DNA of 49,106 nt from Pirellulales bacterium (GCA_016779265.1 JADHNY010000017.1:1-49106), one strand, 5' to 3'. Shown: positions 1 through 8,455, counted from the first letter of the stretch. The notes: generated by a model from the letters alone, not told the origin. Made by a program: numbers and translations.

Positions 1-2
1 TG

Positions 3-1535
3 CTTTGGACGGCGTGCCTCTCGATGGCGATGTGTCAAGTTGGAACTGCCGCTGACAAACCCAATATCATCATCTTCTTCGCTGATGACCTCGGTTACGC
101 CGATATCGGTGTGTACGGCTGCCAGGACATCCCCACGCCACACGTTGATGCCATTGCCAATAATGGCGTGCGGTTCACGGACGGATACGCGACGCATCCG
201 GTCTGCTCGCCGTCACGAGCCGGGCTGATGAGCGGGATGTATCAACATCGCTTCGGCTTCGAACACAACTCCGGGCCGGAACGCTATGCATCGCCCGACT
301 TCGGCATGCCGCGCGATGTTCCATGCCTGGCTGAAAAACTCAAAGGAGCCGGATACACGACGTGCATGGTTGGCAAGTGGCACATCGGCTTCAATGAGGG
401 GCTGCGCCCGCACGAGCGAGGGTTTGACCACACGCTCGTGTTCCACTCGGGCGCGCGGTCGTTCTTTCCTGAGAATCCGCCCCGCAATGCGCTGTATCGC
501 AATGGTACGACGGTCGACGAGACGTTTGACTACATCACCGACGAGTTTGCCCGCGAGGCGGTGAAGTTCATCGGTCGCAGCAAAGGCAAACCGTTCTTCC
601 TCTACTTTCCCTTCAACGCGGTGCATTCACCGCTCGAGGCCACGGACAAATATCAGGATCGCTTCCCGCACATCACCAACAACAAGCGCAAGACCTACGC
701 CGGCATGCTGAGCGCGCTCGACGACGCCATCGGCCGCGTGATGGCCAAAGTTCGCGAGTTGGGACAAGAAGAGAACACGCTAGTCTTCTTTTACAGCGAT
801 AACGGCGGTCCGACTCCCGAGACCACATCCCGCAACGATCCGCTACGTGGCTACAAAGGCCAGATGTTCGAGGGTGGCATTCGCGTACCGTTCGTGATGC
901 AGTGGAAAGGGAAGATCGCGGCCGGGCAAACCTATCGCGAACCCGTGATGGGCTTTGACTGTCATGCGACGGCTTTGGCCGCAGCGGGAGTCGTGATAGC
1001 CGGCGACAAACCAGTTGATGGCGTGAACCTGCTGCCTTTCGTCGCAGGAAAGGCTGAAGGCCGCCCTCATGACTACCTCTTTTGGCGTGCTGGTCGGCAA
1101 CATGCAGCACGGGTGGGCGATTGGAAGCTGGTGACCATGCCGCAACTCGGCGGATCGATGCTCTTTCACCTTAAGGACGACATCGGCGAGCAGAACGATC
1201 TTGCAGCGAGTCGTCCCGAAAAACTCAAGGAACTTCAAACCACTTTCGCCGAATGGGAGACAGGCACAATCGATCCGAAGTGGATTCGCCAGGATCAGCG
1301 TAACGCCGAACCCGGCGGCAAGTTGAAGGATGACGCCACACCGCGTCGTCGCAGAGCAACCGCCAATCGCATCGACGAAGCCTTCAAAGCCGCTGACAAG
1401 AACGGCGACGGCAAACTGTCACATGACGAATATCCGCAGCCGGGCGCATTCAACACAATCGATGCCGACAAGGATGGCTTCGCCACGCCAAAAGAGGTCC
1501 GAGCCTACTTCAGAAATCGCAACAACCCCCGATGA
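3..1535 (+). CDS. Arylsulfatase with C-terminal EF-hand pair (5' partial)
   Basis: Secreted or periplasmic sulfatase that would hydrolyse sulfate esters, probably of sulfated polysaccharides. The frame is open to the window edge, and the codons before the ATG at 24 encode hydrophobic residues like the core of a signal peptide, so the real start is probably upstream. Counting from the ATG at 24, the metal-binding Asp pair is in FFADDLGY (about 18-25), the formylglycine signature CSPSR begins at C61, GKWHIG lies near 117 and the SDNGGP metal site near 258. After the sulfatase fold, two canonical EF-hand loops occur at about 458-469 (DKNGDGKLSHDE) and 480-491 (DADKDGFATPKE). The type I sulfatase call is firm; the substrate cannot be read. 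The next gene downstream also carries EF-hands. Confidence 0.93.
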   Translation, partial: LWTACLSMAMCQVGTAADKPNIIIFFADDLGYADIGVYGCQDIPTPHVDAIANNGVRFTDGYATHPVCSPSRAGLMSGMYQHRFGFEHNSGPERYASPDFGMPRDVPCLAEKLKGAGYTTCMVGKWHIGFNEGLRPHERGFDHTLVFHSGARSFFPENPPRNALYRNGTTVDETFDYITDEFAREAVKFIGRSKGKPFFLYFPFNAVHSPLEATDKYQDRFPHITNNKRKTYAGMLSALDDAIGRVMAKVRELGQEENTLVFFYSDNGGPTPETTSRNDPLRGYKGQMFEGGIRVPFVMQWKGKIAAGQTYREPVMGFDCHATALAAAGVVIAGDKPVDGVNLLPFVAGKAEGRPHDYLFWRAGRQHAARVGDWKLVTMPQLGGSMLFHLKDDIGEQNDLAASRPEKLKELQTTFAEWETGTIDPKWIRQDQRNAEPGGKLKDDATPRRRRATANRIDEAFKAADKNGDGKLSHDEYPQPGAFNTIDADKDGFATPKEVRAYFRNRNNPR

Positions 1536-1561
1536 AGGGATCATCAGTTACGAGACCGCAA

Positions 1562-1597
1562 AAGTCCCGCGTTTCGTGAATGACCTTTTCGGGACTT
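1562..1597 (+). terminator. Possible terminator hairpin after the sulfatase
   Basis: Eight-base inverted repeat AAGTCCCG (1562-1569) and CGGGACTT (1590-1597), separated by about 20 bases and lying 27 bases after the sulfatase stop. It is followed by a T-rich stretch but no clean T run. The long loop makes it a weak call. Confidence 0.4.
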
Positions 1598-1796
1598 CTT
1601 GTATTCCTCGCTTTCTCATCTGCATCGGGCGAGAATGGCCACCGCTCGTCCTATTACACGGACGGTGAAATCCATGTCAGCTTGCCACGGAAGTTGGTGA
1701 AAACCCAGCATTTTCACGTTCTAGGGCAGACAGGTGTCTTTTAAGATTAAAGGCGTTCGTGGGGCACGTCATGAGTTCGATAGCCGAAAGTTAACT

Positions 1797-2984
1797 ATGA
1801 AAAAGTACGCCGTGATCATCACAGGACTGGCCGTCGCATCGCTGGTCGTCGCATCATTCACCTATGCGGACGATGGGGTCAAACGCCAAATTCTCAAACT
1901 CTTCCCTCAGGCTGATACTGACGAAGACGGCGTCATCTCCGACACGGAAGAAGCCGCGGTCCGACAACAGATAGTGAACCGATTCCCACAAGCTGACAAG
2001 AATGGAGACGGTGTGCTCTCCGATGCGGAGGTCAAAACAGTCTTACGGCAGGCTGCCAGACGGGCCGTACAAAAGGAACCGAATTCAGGAAAATCGCGAA
2101 CCGACACCGCGAGCACGAAGCCGACTTACGCCAACGTTAAATACGGCGAAAACGAGCGACAGGTCTTTGACATCTGGCTGGCGGATTCATCAACGCCAAC
2201 TCCACTAGCCATCTACATTCACGGCGGAGGTTTCAAGTCGGGCAGCAAAGAAAAACTAAAGTCTGACAAAGTGTCGGAGTTGTTGGACGCAGGGATTTCG
2301 GTTGCCTCCATCAACTACCGGCTTCTGAATACGAATCCACTGCCAGCTGCGCACCACGATGCTCGGCGGGCGGTGCAGGTAATGCGTTCAAGAGCCGACG
2401 ATTGGAATATTGATAAAACGCGACTTGCCGCTTTCGGTGGTTCGGCGGGAGCACAAATATGCATGTGGCTGGCCTTCAGCGATGAAATGGCGAAGCCGGA
2501 GAGCTCCGATCCGATCGAGCGAGAATCAACCCGACTCACGTGCGTCGCGTCCGCTGGCGGACAAACAGGAAATAGCCCTGAGTTCTGGAAAAAACAGATC
2601 GGAGAGTTTCTCAATGACAAGCCGATCGAATCGCTTGCAAATCCACTAAACGGAGTAACAGATCCTCAAATGATTGCCATGATGCAATGGGGGGCCAGCA
2701 CACTCGAGGAAGCAAAGAAAATCTCTTCTCGACACGCTGCTTTAAACCTTGTCTCTGACGACGATCCGCCAATCTTCATGAGTTACGGAATGAAGCCGAC
2801 CGACCAACCACCCACCAATCCCGCAAGGCTGCGCGGCTGGCTGATTCACCACGTAAATCTTGGCATCGCACTGAAAGAGAAGATGGACGCTCTTCACCTG
2901 GAAGCTCACCTAAACTATCCCGATGCGAAATGTGCATACGAATCGGATGTCGCGTTTTTGGTCTCCAAGTTGCTTACGAAATAG
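1797..2984 (+). CDS. Secreted alpha/beta hydrolase with N-terminal EF-hand pair
   Basis: Carboxylesterase/lipase of the BD-FAE-like alpha/beta hydrolase group, probably exported. The chosen start is the ATG at 1797 (395 residues) because it opens a classic signal peptide (Lys-Lys then a hydrophobic core ending near residue 24). An in-frame ATG-less extension upstream, to 1734, looks non-coding. Two EF-hand loops follow at about 40-51 and 67-78, then the hydrolase domain with oxyanion motif HGGG (142-145) and nucleophile elbow GGSAG (Ser 216). I cannot place the C-terminal catalytic His with confidence: the expected region reads HLNYPDAK. It is co-directional with the sulfatase, about 260 bases away, so possibly a separate transcript. 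The substrate is unknown; a deacetylating or esterase role on algal polysaccharide is only an inference from context. Confidence 0.85.
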   Translation: MKKYAVIITGLAVASLVVASFTYADDGVKRQILKLFPQADTDEDGVISDTEEAAVRQQIVNRFPQADKNGDGVLSDAEVKTVLRQAARRAVQKEPNSGKSRTDTASTKPTYANVKYGENERQVFDIWLADSSTPTPLAIYIHGGGFKSGSKEKLKSDKVSELLDAGISVASINYRLLNTNPLPAAHHDARRAVQVMRSRADDWNIDKTRLAAFGGSAGAQICMWLAFSDEMAKPESSDPIERESTRLTCVASAGGQTGNSPEFWKKQIGEFLNDKPIESLANPLNGVTDPQMIAMMQWGASTLEEAKKISSRHAALNLVSDDDPPIFMSYGMKPTDQPPTNPARLRGWLIHHVNLGIALKEKMDALHLEAHLNYPDAKCAYESDVAFLVSKLLTK

Positions 2985-3237
2985 GTCCTCAACTTGTGTC
3001 TGACTCAACGGGAATAGGCACCGGCGGCGAGGTTCAGCAGCAACGGGCGTGCCTCAGACGGCCAATCCGCCAATCAAATAGGGTGCAGACAATAACCTCA
3101 AATGGAAGGTTCCGGTCGATGGACGGCGGACGTCAATTTTGATCGACGTGGCCAAAACGAAAATGACAGTTACGGGGCTGCCGCCCCTGCGAGTTTCTCA
3201 CCCATGCGGGTCCTTTCAGTTCTTCTGAGAGAGCTGT
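2985..3237. other. Non-coding stretch left of the IS element
   Basis: Gap between the hydrolase stop and the left end of the IS3-family element. I see no convincing ORF, tRNA or terminator here; short open frames in it have no recognisable content. Confidence 0.5.
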
Positions 3238-3276
3238 TGGCCTGCTTTGGAAAACCTGATCCAGTCGATATGAAGG
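3238..3276 (+). repeat. IS3 left terminal inverted repeat
   Basis: Pairs with the reverse complement of 4489-4526. The best conserved blocks are TGGCC at the tip, TTGGA, CCAG and CGATATGA. Confidence 0.75.
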
Positions 3277-3306
3277 TCTACTGCCCTTGTGGCGAGGAGG
3301 CTTTCG

Positions 3307-3594
3307 ATGACGAAGAGACGACGGAAGAAGCACAGGCCAGAAGAGATTGTCGCGAAGCTGCGAGATGCGGACGCGATGCTGAACGCTGGCAAGGAGTTGG
3401 CAGTCGTACTGCAGACGCTGGAGATCAGCGAGGCCACGCTGGCTCGCTGGCGAAAACAGTACGGCGGGATGAAGTGCGAGGAGGCCAAGCGGCTGAGGCA
3501 GCTTGAGGACGAAAATGATCGCCTGAAGCGGCTGGTCGCTGATCTTTCTTTGGACAACCAGATGCTCAAGTACCTTGCGGAGGGAAACTGGTAA
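3307..3594 (+). CDS. IS3-family transposase OrfA
   Basis: Small basic helix-turn-helix protein (95 residues from the ATG at 3307) that binds the terminal repeats and forms the N-terminal part of the OrfAB transposase. Seen: a Lys/Arg-rich start, the HTH_8-type segment (EEIVAKLRDADAML ... LEISEATLARWRKQYGGM) and a C-terminal leucine-zipper-like coiled coil (LRQLEDENDRLKRLVADLSL). The start at 3307 is preferred over the upstream 3289 because GAGGAGG precedes it at ribosome-binding distance. It ends EGNW-stop just after a GGGAAAC slippery site. Confidence 0.9.
   Translation: MTKRRRKKHRPEEIVAKLRDADAMLNAGKELAVVLQTLEISEATLARWRKQYGGMKCEEAKRLRQLEDENDRLKRLVADLSLDNQMLKYLAEGNW
3582..3588 (+). promoter_or_regulatory. 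Programmed -1 frameshift slippery heptamer (GGGAAAC)
   Basis: The heptamer reads G GGA AAC in the orfA frame (GGA 3583-3585, AAC 3586-3588), which is exactly the X XXY YYZ arrangement for tandem -1 slippage. The orfA stop follows at 3592-3594, and the -1 frame is open from before this point to 4487. IS3-family elements make the active OrfAB transposase this way. Confidence 0.75.
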
Positions 3595-4487
3595 GCCCTT
3601 CCCGGAAGCGAGCGGCGGTCGTCGCGCTTCGGAAGAAGTTCGACGCCTCCGAGCGAAGGGCGTGCAGAGTTGTCGGTCAGCCGCGGAGTAGTCAGCGATT
3701 CAAGACGAAGCCTCGTGAGGACGAAGGGCCGCTGGTGAAGAGGATGCTGGAGTTGGCGAGGTCTCGGCCCCGATTTGGCTATCGACGAGTCGGTGGCCTT
3801 CTTCAACAGGAGGGCTGGCGAGCAGGGCTATCTCGAGTATTCCGTCTTTGGCAACGTGAAGGACTAAAAGTGCCTGTAAAAAAGCGAAAAAGGCGTCGGC
3901 TTGGTTCGAGCGAAAATGGCTGTCACCGCCGCTCGGCGTTGGCACCGAACGATGTGTGGGCGTTGGACTTCGTCTTCGATCGCACGGCGAGTGGAAGTCC
4001 GCTGAAATGGCTGTCGATCGTTGATGAATACACTCGGGAGTGCCTGGCTCTCAAAGTCGGCTGTGGGATCTCCAGCGAAGGCGTCATAGCATCGCTCTCG
4101 GACCTGTTTGCGATGCGTGGAGTACCGCGGCACATTCGCTGTGACAACGGTCCGGAGTTTGTCGCAGACGCCTTGCGTCGATGGCTCAAGCATGTGGGGG
4201 TAGCCACGCTCTACATTGAGCCAGGAAGCCCCTGGGAGAACGGCTATGCTGAAAGCTTCCACAGCCGGTTCCGTGACGAGTTCCTGGCCATGGAGATCTT
4301 CGACGGGCTACATGCCGCTCGGGTCCTCACGACTGCATGGAGACACGATTACAACACCCAGCGGCCCCACAGTTCGCTGGACTACCTGACCCCGGTCGAG
4401 TTCGCCGCCGCGTGTGCGGTTTCCACCTCGGCCAAGGCCTCGGTTCCAACCGCACACGCTGAAACCGTTGGCTCAACCTGTTCCTAA
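3588..4487 (+). CDS. IS3-family transposase OrfB (DDE integrase core, made by -1 frameshift)
   Basis: Catalytic half of the IS3 transposase. The frame is -1 relative to orfA and continuous from the slippery site; the first ATG in it (3735) lies inside the domain, so translation is expected as an OrfAB fusion. After the junction comes the family segment SERRACRVVGQPRSSQR, then an HTH_21-type region (RPRFGYRRVGGLLQQEG). The rve integrase core carries the DDE residues: Asp in WALDFVFD, Asp in RCDNGPEF and Glu in NGYAESFHSRFRDE. The C-terminal NTQRPHSSLDYLTP motif is typical of the family. No stop or frameshift interrupts it. Confidence 0.92.
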   Translation: MVSPSRKRAAVVALRKKFDASERRACRVVGQPRSSQRFKTKPREDEGPLVKRMLELARSRPRFGYRRVGGLLQQEGWRAGLSRVFRLWQREGLKVPVKKRKRRRLGSSENGCHRRSALAPNDVWALDFVFDRTASGSPLKWLSIVDEYTRECLALKVGCGISSEGVIASLSDLFAMRGVPRHIRCDNGPEFVADALRRWLKHVGVATLYIEPGSPWENGYAESFHSRFRDEFLAMEIFDGLHAARVLTTAWRHDYNTQRPHSSLDYLTPVEFAAACAVSTSAKASVPTAHAETVGSTCS

Positions 4488-4488
4488 A

Positions 4489-4526
4489 CCCTCATATCGC
4501 CTGGTACAGAAAATCCAAGCCGGCCA
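4489..4526 (-). repeat. IS3 right terminal inverted repeat
   Basis: Reverse complement matches 3238-3276 at about three quarters of positions with one gap. It begins two bases after the orfB stop codon. Confidence 0.75.
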
Positions 4527-4660
4527 CCTGGCCACGATGGCAGCGGTGCAGACGCGTTTCTTTATTCCGCGGCCGAATGAATCCATGAATCAGCATCCCA
4601 AGTACCGGACAACCATCCAAGACTCTGCGGACGTCGAGCCGCAACGAATGGAAGGCTTCG

Positions 4661-5644
4661 CTATTCTTCAGCTGACTCTGTTTCGGATTCCTGAAGATGG
4701 AGGACAATGTCTTCCTCCTCCTGATCGATAATTGCACCGTTCAGAGTTCGCAGCACAATGCTGTGCCGAAATACCCCCGGTTTGGAAAAATCAAACAAAC
4801 AGAGTTCTCGTATTTCCCCTGCAGGTGCCTTCGCCGAACGCTCCCACAACAGTTTGCCATCACGAGCTCGCACCAAATCGGCTTTCATCACAACTCCCAC
4901 TGAGTTGTAAATGTGAGATGTGATTTTGCCGGTGCTGGAGTCGAACATGCAGATCCCGTGAGCCTCAAAAGCCCTCTCGGTGGGCGCCCCATCGGCGTTC
5001 ATCGTCCAGTCGAACGAGAGGACGGTACCGGTCGCATTTGTTCGGCCAGTGCATTTGACCAGGGTCGAAGAAGCATTGGCGTTATAGGCTGCCGTGCCAG
5101 CCGAATCGTATCGCCCAACATAGGTCTTGGTGAGCGGCTCAAGCACGCTCAGCGCATCAGCGTCGAGCGTGGCGTAGTCATCTGTTTGTCGAACCCAGAT
5201 TTCAGCCGGTTCAGTCAGTCGATTCGTGCTGTAATGAAAATTGCCACGCACCTCAATGACACCAACCATGTCCTTCGTTTGTTCACCGGATACCCAGTCA
5301 CCTGCTTCTGATTGCGGTAGCACTCGCTTGTATCGGGCGATGCGATATTTCAAAACCCTCGAATTCAGCGGCTCGATTTTCATTTCGAATTTCCACTGAG
5401 AAATATCAGAGCCGTCGGCGGGAGTGACGGTGCGCGTCTGAAGGAACGTCCCCGGCTTATCGGTCGCCGCAATCACCCTCTTGATGGCGACCCCAACACC
5501 ATCCTCATTGATGCTGGCCCTGGTAAATGTTCCAGCAACGCCCGAATACGGGTCGGATTCTTCTTGAGCGGTCGCGAACCCTTGCGAAACCAAGGCGAAC
5601 AACACCGAAGAAAGCAAACGTAAAGTGATGGATCGCAAATTCAT
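4661..5644 (-). CDS. Secreted protein of unknown function, paralogue of the 7349-8323 gene
   Basis: 327 residues with a clear signal peptide (MNLRSITLRLLSSVLFALVS then an AxA-type site near residue 26). I do not recognise the family. The C-terminal third, from about LLWERSAKAPAGEI through LCLFDFSKPGVFRHS, closely matches the gene at 7349-8323 (MLWERKGNSPEGAI, YCLFDFSEPGTFAHT), and both begin with MN-x(3)-LxLRLL signal peptides, so they are paralogues. The pattern of alternating short beta-like strands suggests a beta-rich, perhaps lipocalin-like fold, which is inference. It is the last of three minus-strand secreted genes and is separated from the middle one by a repeat-bearing gap. A role outside the cytoplasm is likely; no catalytic motif is visible. 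Confidence 0.8.
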   Translation of the reverse strand: MNLRSITLRLLSSVLFALVSQGFATAQEESDPYSGVAGTFTRASINEDGVGVAIKRVIAATDKPGTFLQTRTVTPADGSDISQWKFEMKIEPLNSRVLKYRIARYKRVLPQSEAGDWVSGEQTKDMVGVIEVRGNFHYSTNRLTEPAEIWVRQTDDYATLDADALSVLEPLTKTYVGRYDSAGTAAYNANASSTLVKCTGRTNATGTVLSFDWTMNADGAPTERAFEAHGICMFDSSTGKITSHIYNSVGVVMKADLVRARDGKLLWERSAKAPAGEIRELCLFDFSKPGVFRHSIVLRTLNGAIIDQEEEDIVLHLQESETESAEE

Positions 5645-5981
5645 CTAAGTTTCCAATGTTTGAAAAAGGCGAGTCTTCATTCAAGCAAATCGTTCGGGTA
5701 AGTCCGTCTCGAGAATCGGGCCGGGGCCTACCGTCGTGGTCATTCGTAACACGTCAGCTAGCGGCGGTACCCAAACGGCCGCGCTTTTGCGGCGTTCGCT
5801 CGGTAAGCCGCGCACCCGCAAAGTCAGTTCCCAGTGCGAAGCACTGTCAAATCAGGTCCCAGTGCGAAGCACTGTCAAATCAATTTCCAGTGCAACGCAC
5901 GCTCGACACCGCTGGCGAGGCCGTCACGAACGGCCAGCCTTGCTTGGAGCTAGCGGACAAACGGTACCCAGGCGAATTTAG
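5645..5981. other. Intergenic region with palindromic repeats
   Basis: Gap of 337 bases between two minus-strand secreted-protein genes. It holds the three-unit 28-base repeat listed separately and no convincing gene; two short open frames across it have biased, repeat-derived composition. Confidence 0.5.
5831..5904. repeat. 28-base tandem repeat with a perfect hairpin core
   Basis: Units begin at 5831, 5859 and 5887. The first two are nearly identical and contain CAGTGC-GAA-GCACTG, a perfect 6-base inverted repeat with a 3-base loop, followed by TCAAATCA. The third is degenerate (CAGTGCAACGCAC). Repeated hairpins between genes resemble REP-type extragenic palindromes or transcript-stabilising elements. 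Confidence 0.7.
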
Positions 5982-7280
5982 CTAGTCTTCCATGCGGTCA
6001 TAGATCAAAAACTGATCGGGTGAGCTCTTCCCATTGTTGTGAAAAATTCCACCCCCTTGTTCGTACCACTTACCATCGTGAACCTTGTAGACCGAGTGAT
6101 AAGTTCCGCCGGGATAAAGGGTGTAAAAGTGGCTAATGCCATCTTTGATTTCAATCCGCATCGGCATTGACATCTTGTTTTTCAGCTCACCGTTCGCATC
6201 GTATAGCTCAAGCGTTTCCTGGTGATCCTCGATTCGCTTGATTCGGTAAGAGCCATCTGGACGCACATGCTTCCAGACGCCTCTTAGCTTCTCCCACTCC
6301 ATATTCACGGGGTTGATGTCAAGAGAGGTCTTCATGACCCATTTAAGCGGGCCACCCCCGGTACCTTTGCGAAGTTCATTCCACTTAGTGTCATCCGAGG
6401 ACTGATCCTGCAGGGCCTTCACCTTTTTACCCAGCTCCGCTTTTTCTTCGTCCGTCGATGGCATCTTCGCAGATTCCAATAAATGGAAGATCCGATACTT
6501 GTGTGAACGGGAACTGGCGGTCGTGCTGACAAGGCGGGTAAGCCCCCACATCTTGAACGCCGGATTGATTTCCATGACCTGGCGAAAGTAAGGAGCCGCG
6601 AGCTCTTTTTCAGCGTTCACATATTCTTGCTCACGTCCTTCGGCCGGTTGAAAGTATCCGAACCTCGCAATGTCGACATCCGGCGTCGCAGAACCTTCGA
6701 AGTCAACGATCTCGTAGGTCTCGGTATAAAGCATTTCACGCGCTGCCATGGTCCGCTGCATCAAAGCCTCTTGATCCAACTCACCACCAAGCTGCTTTCG
6801 AATCATCCCCCAGCGTAGAAATCGTCGAGAATCGTCCAGGGAATTGAATCCCTGCATGGTGACATACTGACACCCCATCCGCTCCGGGTTTTCGACTTTC
6901 AGCAATCCCCAAAACAACATGTCACCGAGTCGGCACCGAGCTTCCTGGATCTTTTTCCACTCCGCTTCCACCGCCAAGTACTCGTCCTCACCTCCCTCGG
7001 GCACACTCATGTAGCTGAGCTGAATGAAATTGTAGGGGCGTTTCGCCAGTTTTTCTCGCATCGCCAGGGGACGCCCCTGAGCTTCACTTTCTGCGTTAGG
7101 ATCGGCTGCCGACTTGTTTTCCTTGCCATCAGTCTGCGTCTCTGTTTCAGCAGCAACCGTGACGGTCGGTCCAAAAACAATCAGTGGTAAAGCGGCGGTC
7201 AGAATCAGTGCCAACAACAACTTGGTTCGATGGAAGACGCGGGCCTTTGCTACCCCGCATGCGTTTTCTCGTAATTGCAT
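5982..7280 (-). CDS. Secreted protein with duplicated ferredoxin-like segment and C-terminal beta domain
   Basis: 432 residues with a long basic N-region followed by a hydrophobic export segment (about 21-43). The body has two similar segments, near residues 82-127 (from FIQLSYMSVPEGGEDEY to FWGLLKV) and 205-253 (from IARFGYFQPAEGREQEY to MWGLTRLV). This is an internal duplication recalling tandem dimeric alpha/beta-barrel (NIPSNAP/ABM-like) domains. The last about 110 residues (LRGVWKHVRPDGSYRI onward) form a separate domain of short beta strands with several Trp and Gly residues. I do not recognise a characterised family. It lies between two paralogous secreted genes on the same strand, 68 bases after the upstream one, so co-transcription with it is plausible. 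No metal-binding or catalytic signature is evident. Confidence 0.78.
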   Translation of the reverse strand: MQLRENACGVAKARVFHRTKLLLALILTAALPLIVFGPTVTVAAETETQTDGKENKSAADPNAESEAQGRPLAMREKLAKRPYNFIQLSYMSVPEGGEDEYLAVEAEWKKIQEARCRLGDMLFWGLLKVENPERMGCQYVTMQGFNSLDDSRRFLRWGMIRKQLGGELDQEALMQRTMAAREMLYTETYEIVDFEGSATPDVDIARFGYFQPAEGREQEYVNAEKELAAPYFRQVMEINPAFKMWGLTRLVSTTASSRSHKYRIFHLLESAKMPSTDEEKAELGKKVKALQDQSSDDTKWNELRKGTGGGPLKWVMKTSLDINPVNMEWEKLRGVWKHVRPDGSYRIKRIEDHQETLELYDANGELKNKMSMPMRIEIKDGISHFYTLYPGGTYHSVYKVHDGKWYEQGGGIFHNNGKSSPDQFLIYDRMED

Positions 7281-7348
7281 TTTTACTCGCTTTTTACAAA
7301 ACAGAACAATGAATCAAATAGGTGACCGCGCGATTGGTTAAGGGAATC

Positions 7349-8323
7349 TCAATCCTGCTTTTTCAGCGTGATTGTGACCCCCTCCTCAGCTTCCGCCGGA
7401 ATGCCATCGACGGTTCGATGAACAATGGTGTGTGCGAACGTACCTGGCTCCGAGAAATCAAACAGACAGTATTCGTGGATTGCACCCTCGGGACTGTTCC
7501 CTTTTCGCTCCCACAACATTTTGCCTTTGTCCATGGCCACAATTTTTCCGTGCATGGAGACACCGGTGGATGTGTGGTAATCGACGATGATGGACTTCTC
7601 AGTCGGGCTGTAGGAACAGACTGCCCTGACTTCAAAGGCGTCGTCGGCGGTACCGCCGGCCGGCGTATTCGTCCATTCACCGATCACGAGCTTTCCCGAA
7701 GGGCTCAGCCGGTGTGTTGAAACGATCTGACTGGTTCCCGCGGCGATTCCGTAACCTTCGCTGCCAGGGTCTTCATGTTCGCCGGTGTAAGTCCCCAGTA
7801 GTGGAGCTAACGCCTTTAGTTTGTCAGCGGTGACAATTGGCGCTTTCGATCCTTCCCTTGTCCAAACACCGCCCTCAAGGTCCATCCCAGGCGTGGAGTG
7901 CATCCGATCGCCAATGATTTGGGCAGCGATCGAAAACGGGGTCTCCTGCCAGTCAGTTGCTTCGTCTTCCGGCAGCAAGACTCGCATACGATCCACATCC
8001 ATCACCACGTATTGCCGACCACCGGCAATGATCACCCCGTCGCCTTCACCGCTTGAGACTTCTCCAGAATCATGACTCCGCTGCTCATAGCTAAAATGAA
8101 ACTCGCCTTTTGAACCGGTCGACTCAATCACCAATCGATCGGTGACTCGATCACCATCGATATTCACCCTTGTATTCAGCCAGGTCCCAAGAACCTGCTC
8201 GACCGGAGGTTTTGCCGCGACTTCTGGCTTCGCGTCTGCCTCTTGAGACCTTGCGGTTCCAGGCAACAACACCGCCATCAACGCGGGAAACAACAAACGT
8301 AAGGCTAGCGACGGCACATTCAT
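7349..8323 (-). CDS. Secreted protein of unknown function, paralogue of the 4661-5644 gene
   Basis: 324 residues from the ATG at 8323, chosen because it opens a signal peptide (MNVPSLALRLLFPALMAVLL, then AxA-like TARSQ). The longer frame to 8440 lacks signal features. The mature protein begins with an acidic linker, then a repeated-strand region with TWLNTRVNIDGDRVTDRL, and ends with the CLFDFSEPGTF and HTIVHRT motifs shared with the gene at 4661-5644. It is probably beta-rich and extracytoplasmic; the function is unknown. It is the first of three minus-strand genes and may lead an operon with the 5982-7280 gene. A 24-base tandem repeat lies about 90 bases upstream of the start, in what would be its promoter region. 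Confidence 0.8.
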   Translation of the reverse strand: MNVPSLALRLLFPALMAVLLPGTARSQEADAKPEVAAKPPVEQVLGTWLNTRVNIDGDRVTDRLVIESTGSKGEFHFSYEQRSHDSGEVSSGEGDGVIIAGGRQYVVMDVDRMRVLLPEDEATDWQETPFSIAAQIIGDRMHSTPGMDLEGGVWTREGSKAPIVTADKLKALAPLLGTYTGEHEDPGSEGYGIAAGTSQIVSTHRLSPSGKLVIGEWTNTPAGGTADDAFEVRAVCSYSPTEKSIIVDYHTSTGVSMHGKIVAMDKGKMLWERKGNSPEGAIHEYCLFDFSEPGTFAHTIVHRTVDGIPAEAEEGVTITLKKQD

Positions 8324-8410
8324 TTGGGTTCTCGTAGGTTCAAATCGTAGTAGAGGCTTTGACGCGTGCGACCTGGAGGCGGCGAAGTGCCAAATGCAGA
8401 GCACGGTCAT

Positions 8411-8455
8411 CCTCACGGAGAACAGTGCGAGCATCCTCACGGAGAACAGTGCGAG
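8411..8455. repeat. 24-base direct tandem repeat
   Basis: Two units beginning CCTCACGGAGAACAGTGCGA at 8411 and 8435. The core CAGTGCGA also occurs in the 28-base repeats at 5831-5904. The array sits upstream of the 7349-8323 gene, near where base composition changes. Confidence 0.65.

Larger units (their letters stand above)
3238..4526 (+). mobile_element. IS3-family insertion sequence, apparently intact
   Basis: The element carries orfA and a -1 frame orfB with a DDE integrase core, bounded by imperfect terminal inverted repeats of about 39 bases (3238-3276 and 4489-4526; 29 of 39 aligned positions match with one gap). The ends begin TGG and finish CCA, as expected for IS3-type 5'-TG...CA-3' ends. 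I see no convincing target duplication. A 3-base CTG flanks both sides if each end is moved outward by one base, which may be chance. Both reading frames look uninterrupted, so the element could be active. It sits between the hydrolase and a convergent secreted-protein gene and disrupts no gene that I can recognise. Confidence 0.88.

Noticed and set aside
5831-5904. CRISPR array
   Set aside because: Repeats are directly abutting with no unique spacers, only three units, and no cas genes nearby.
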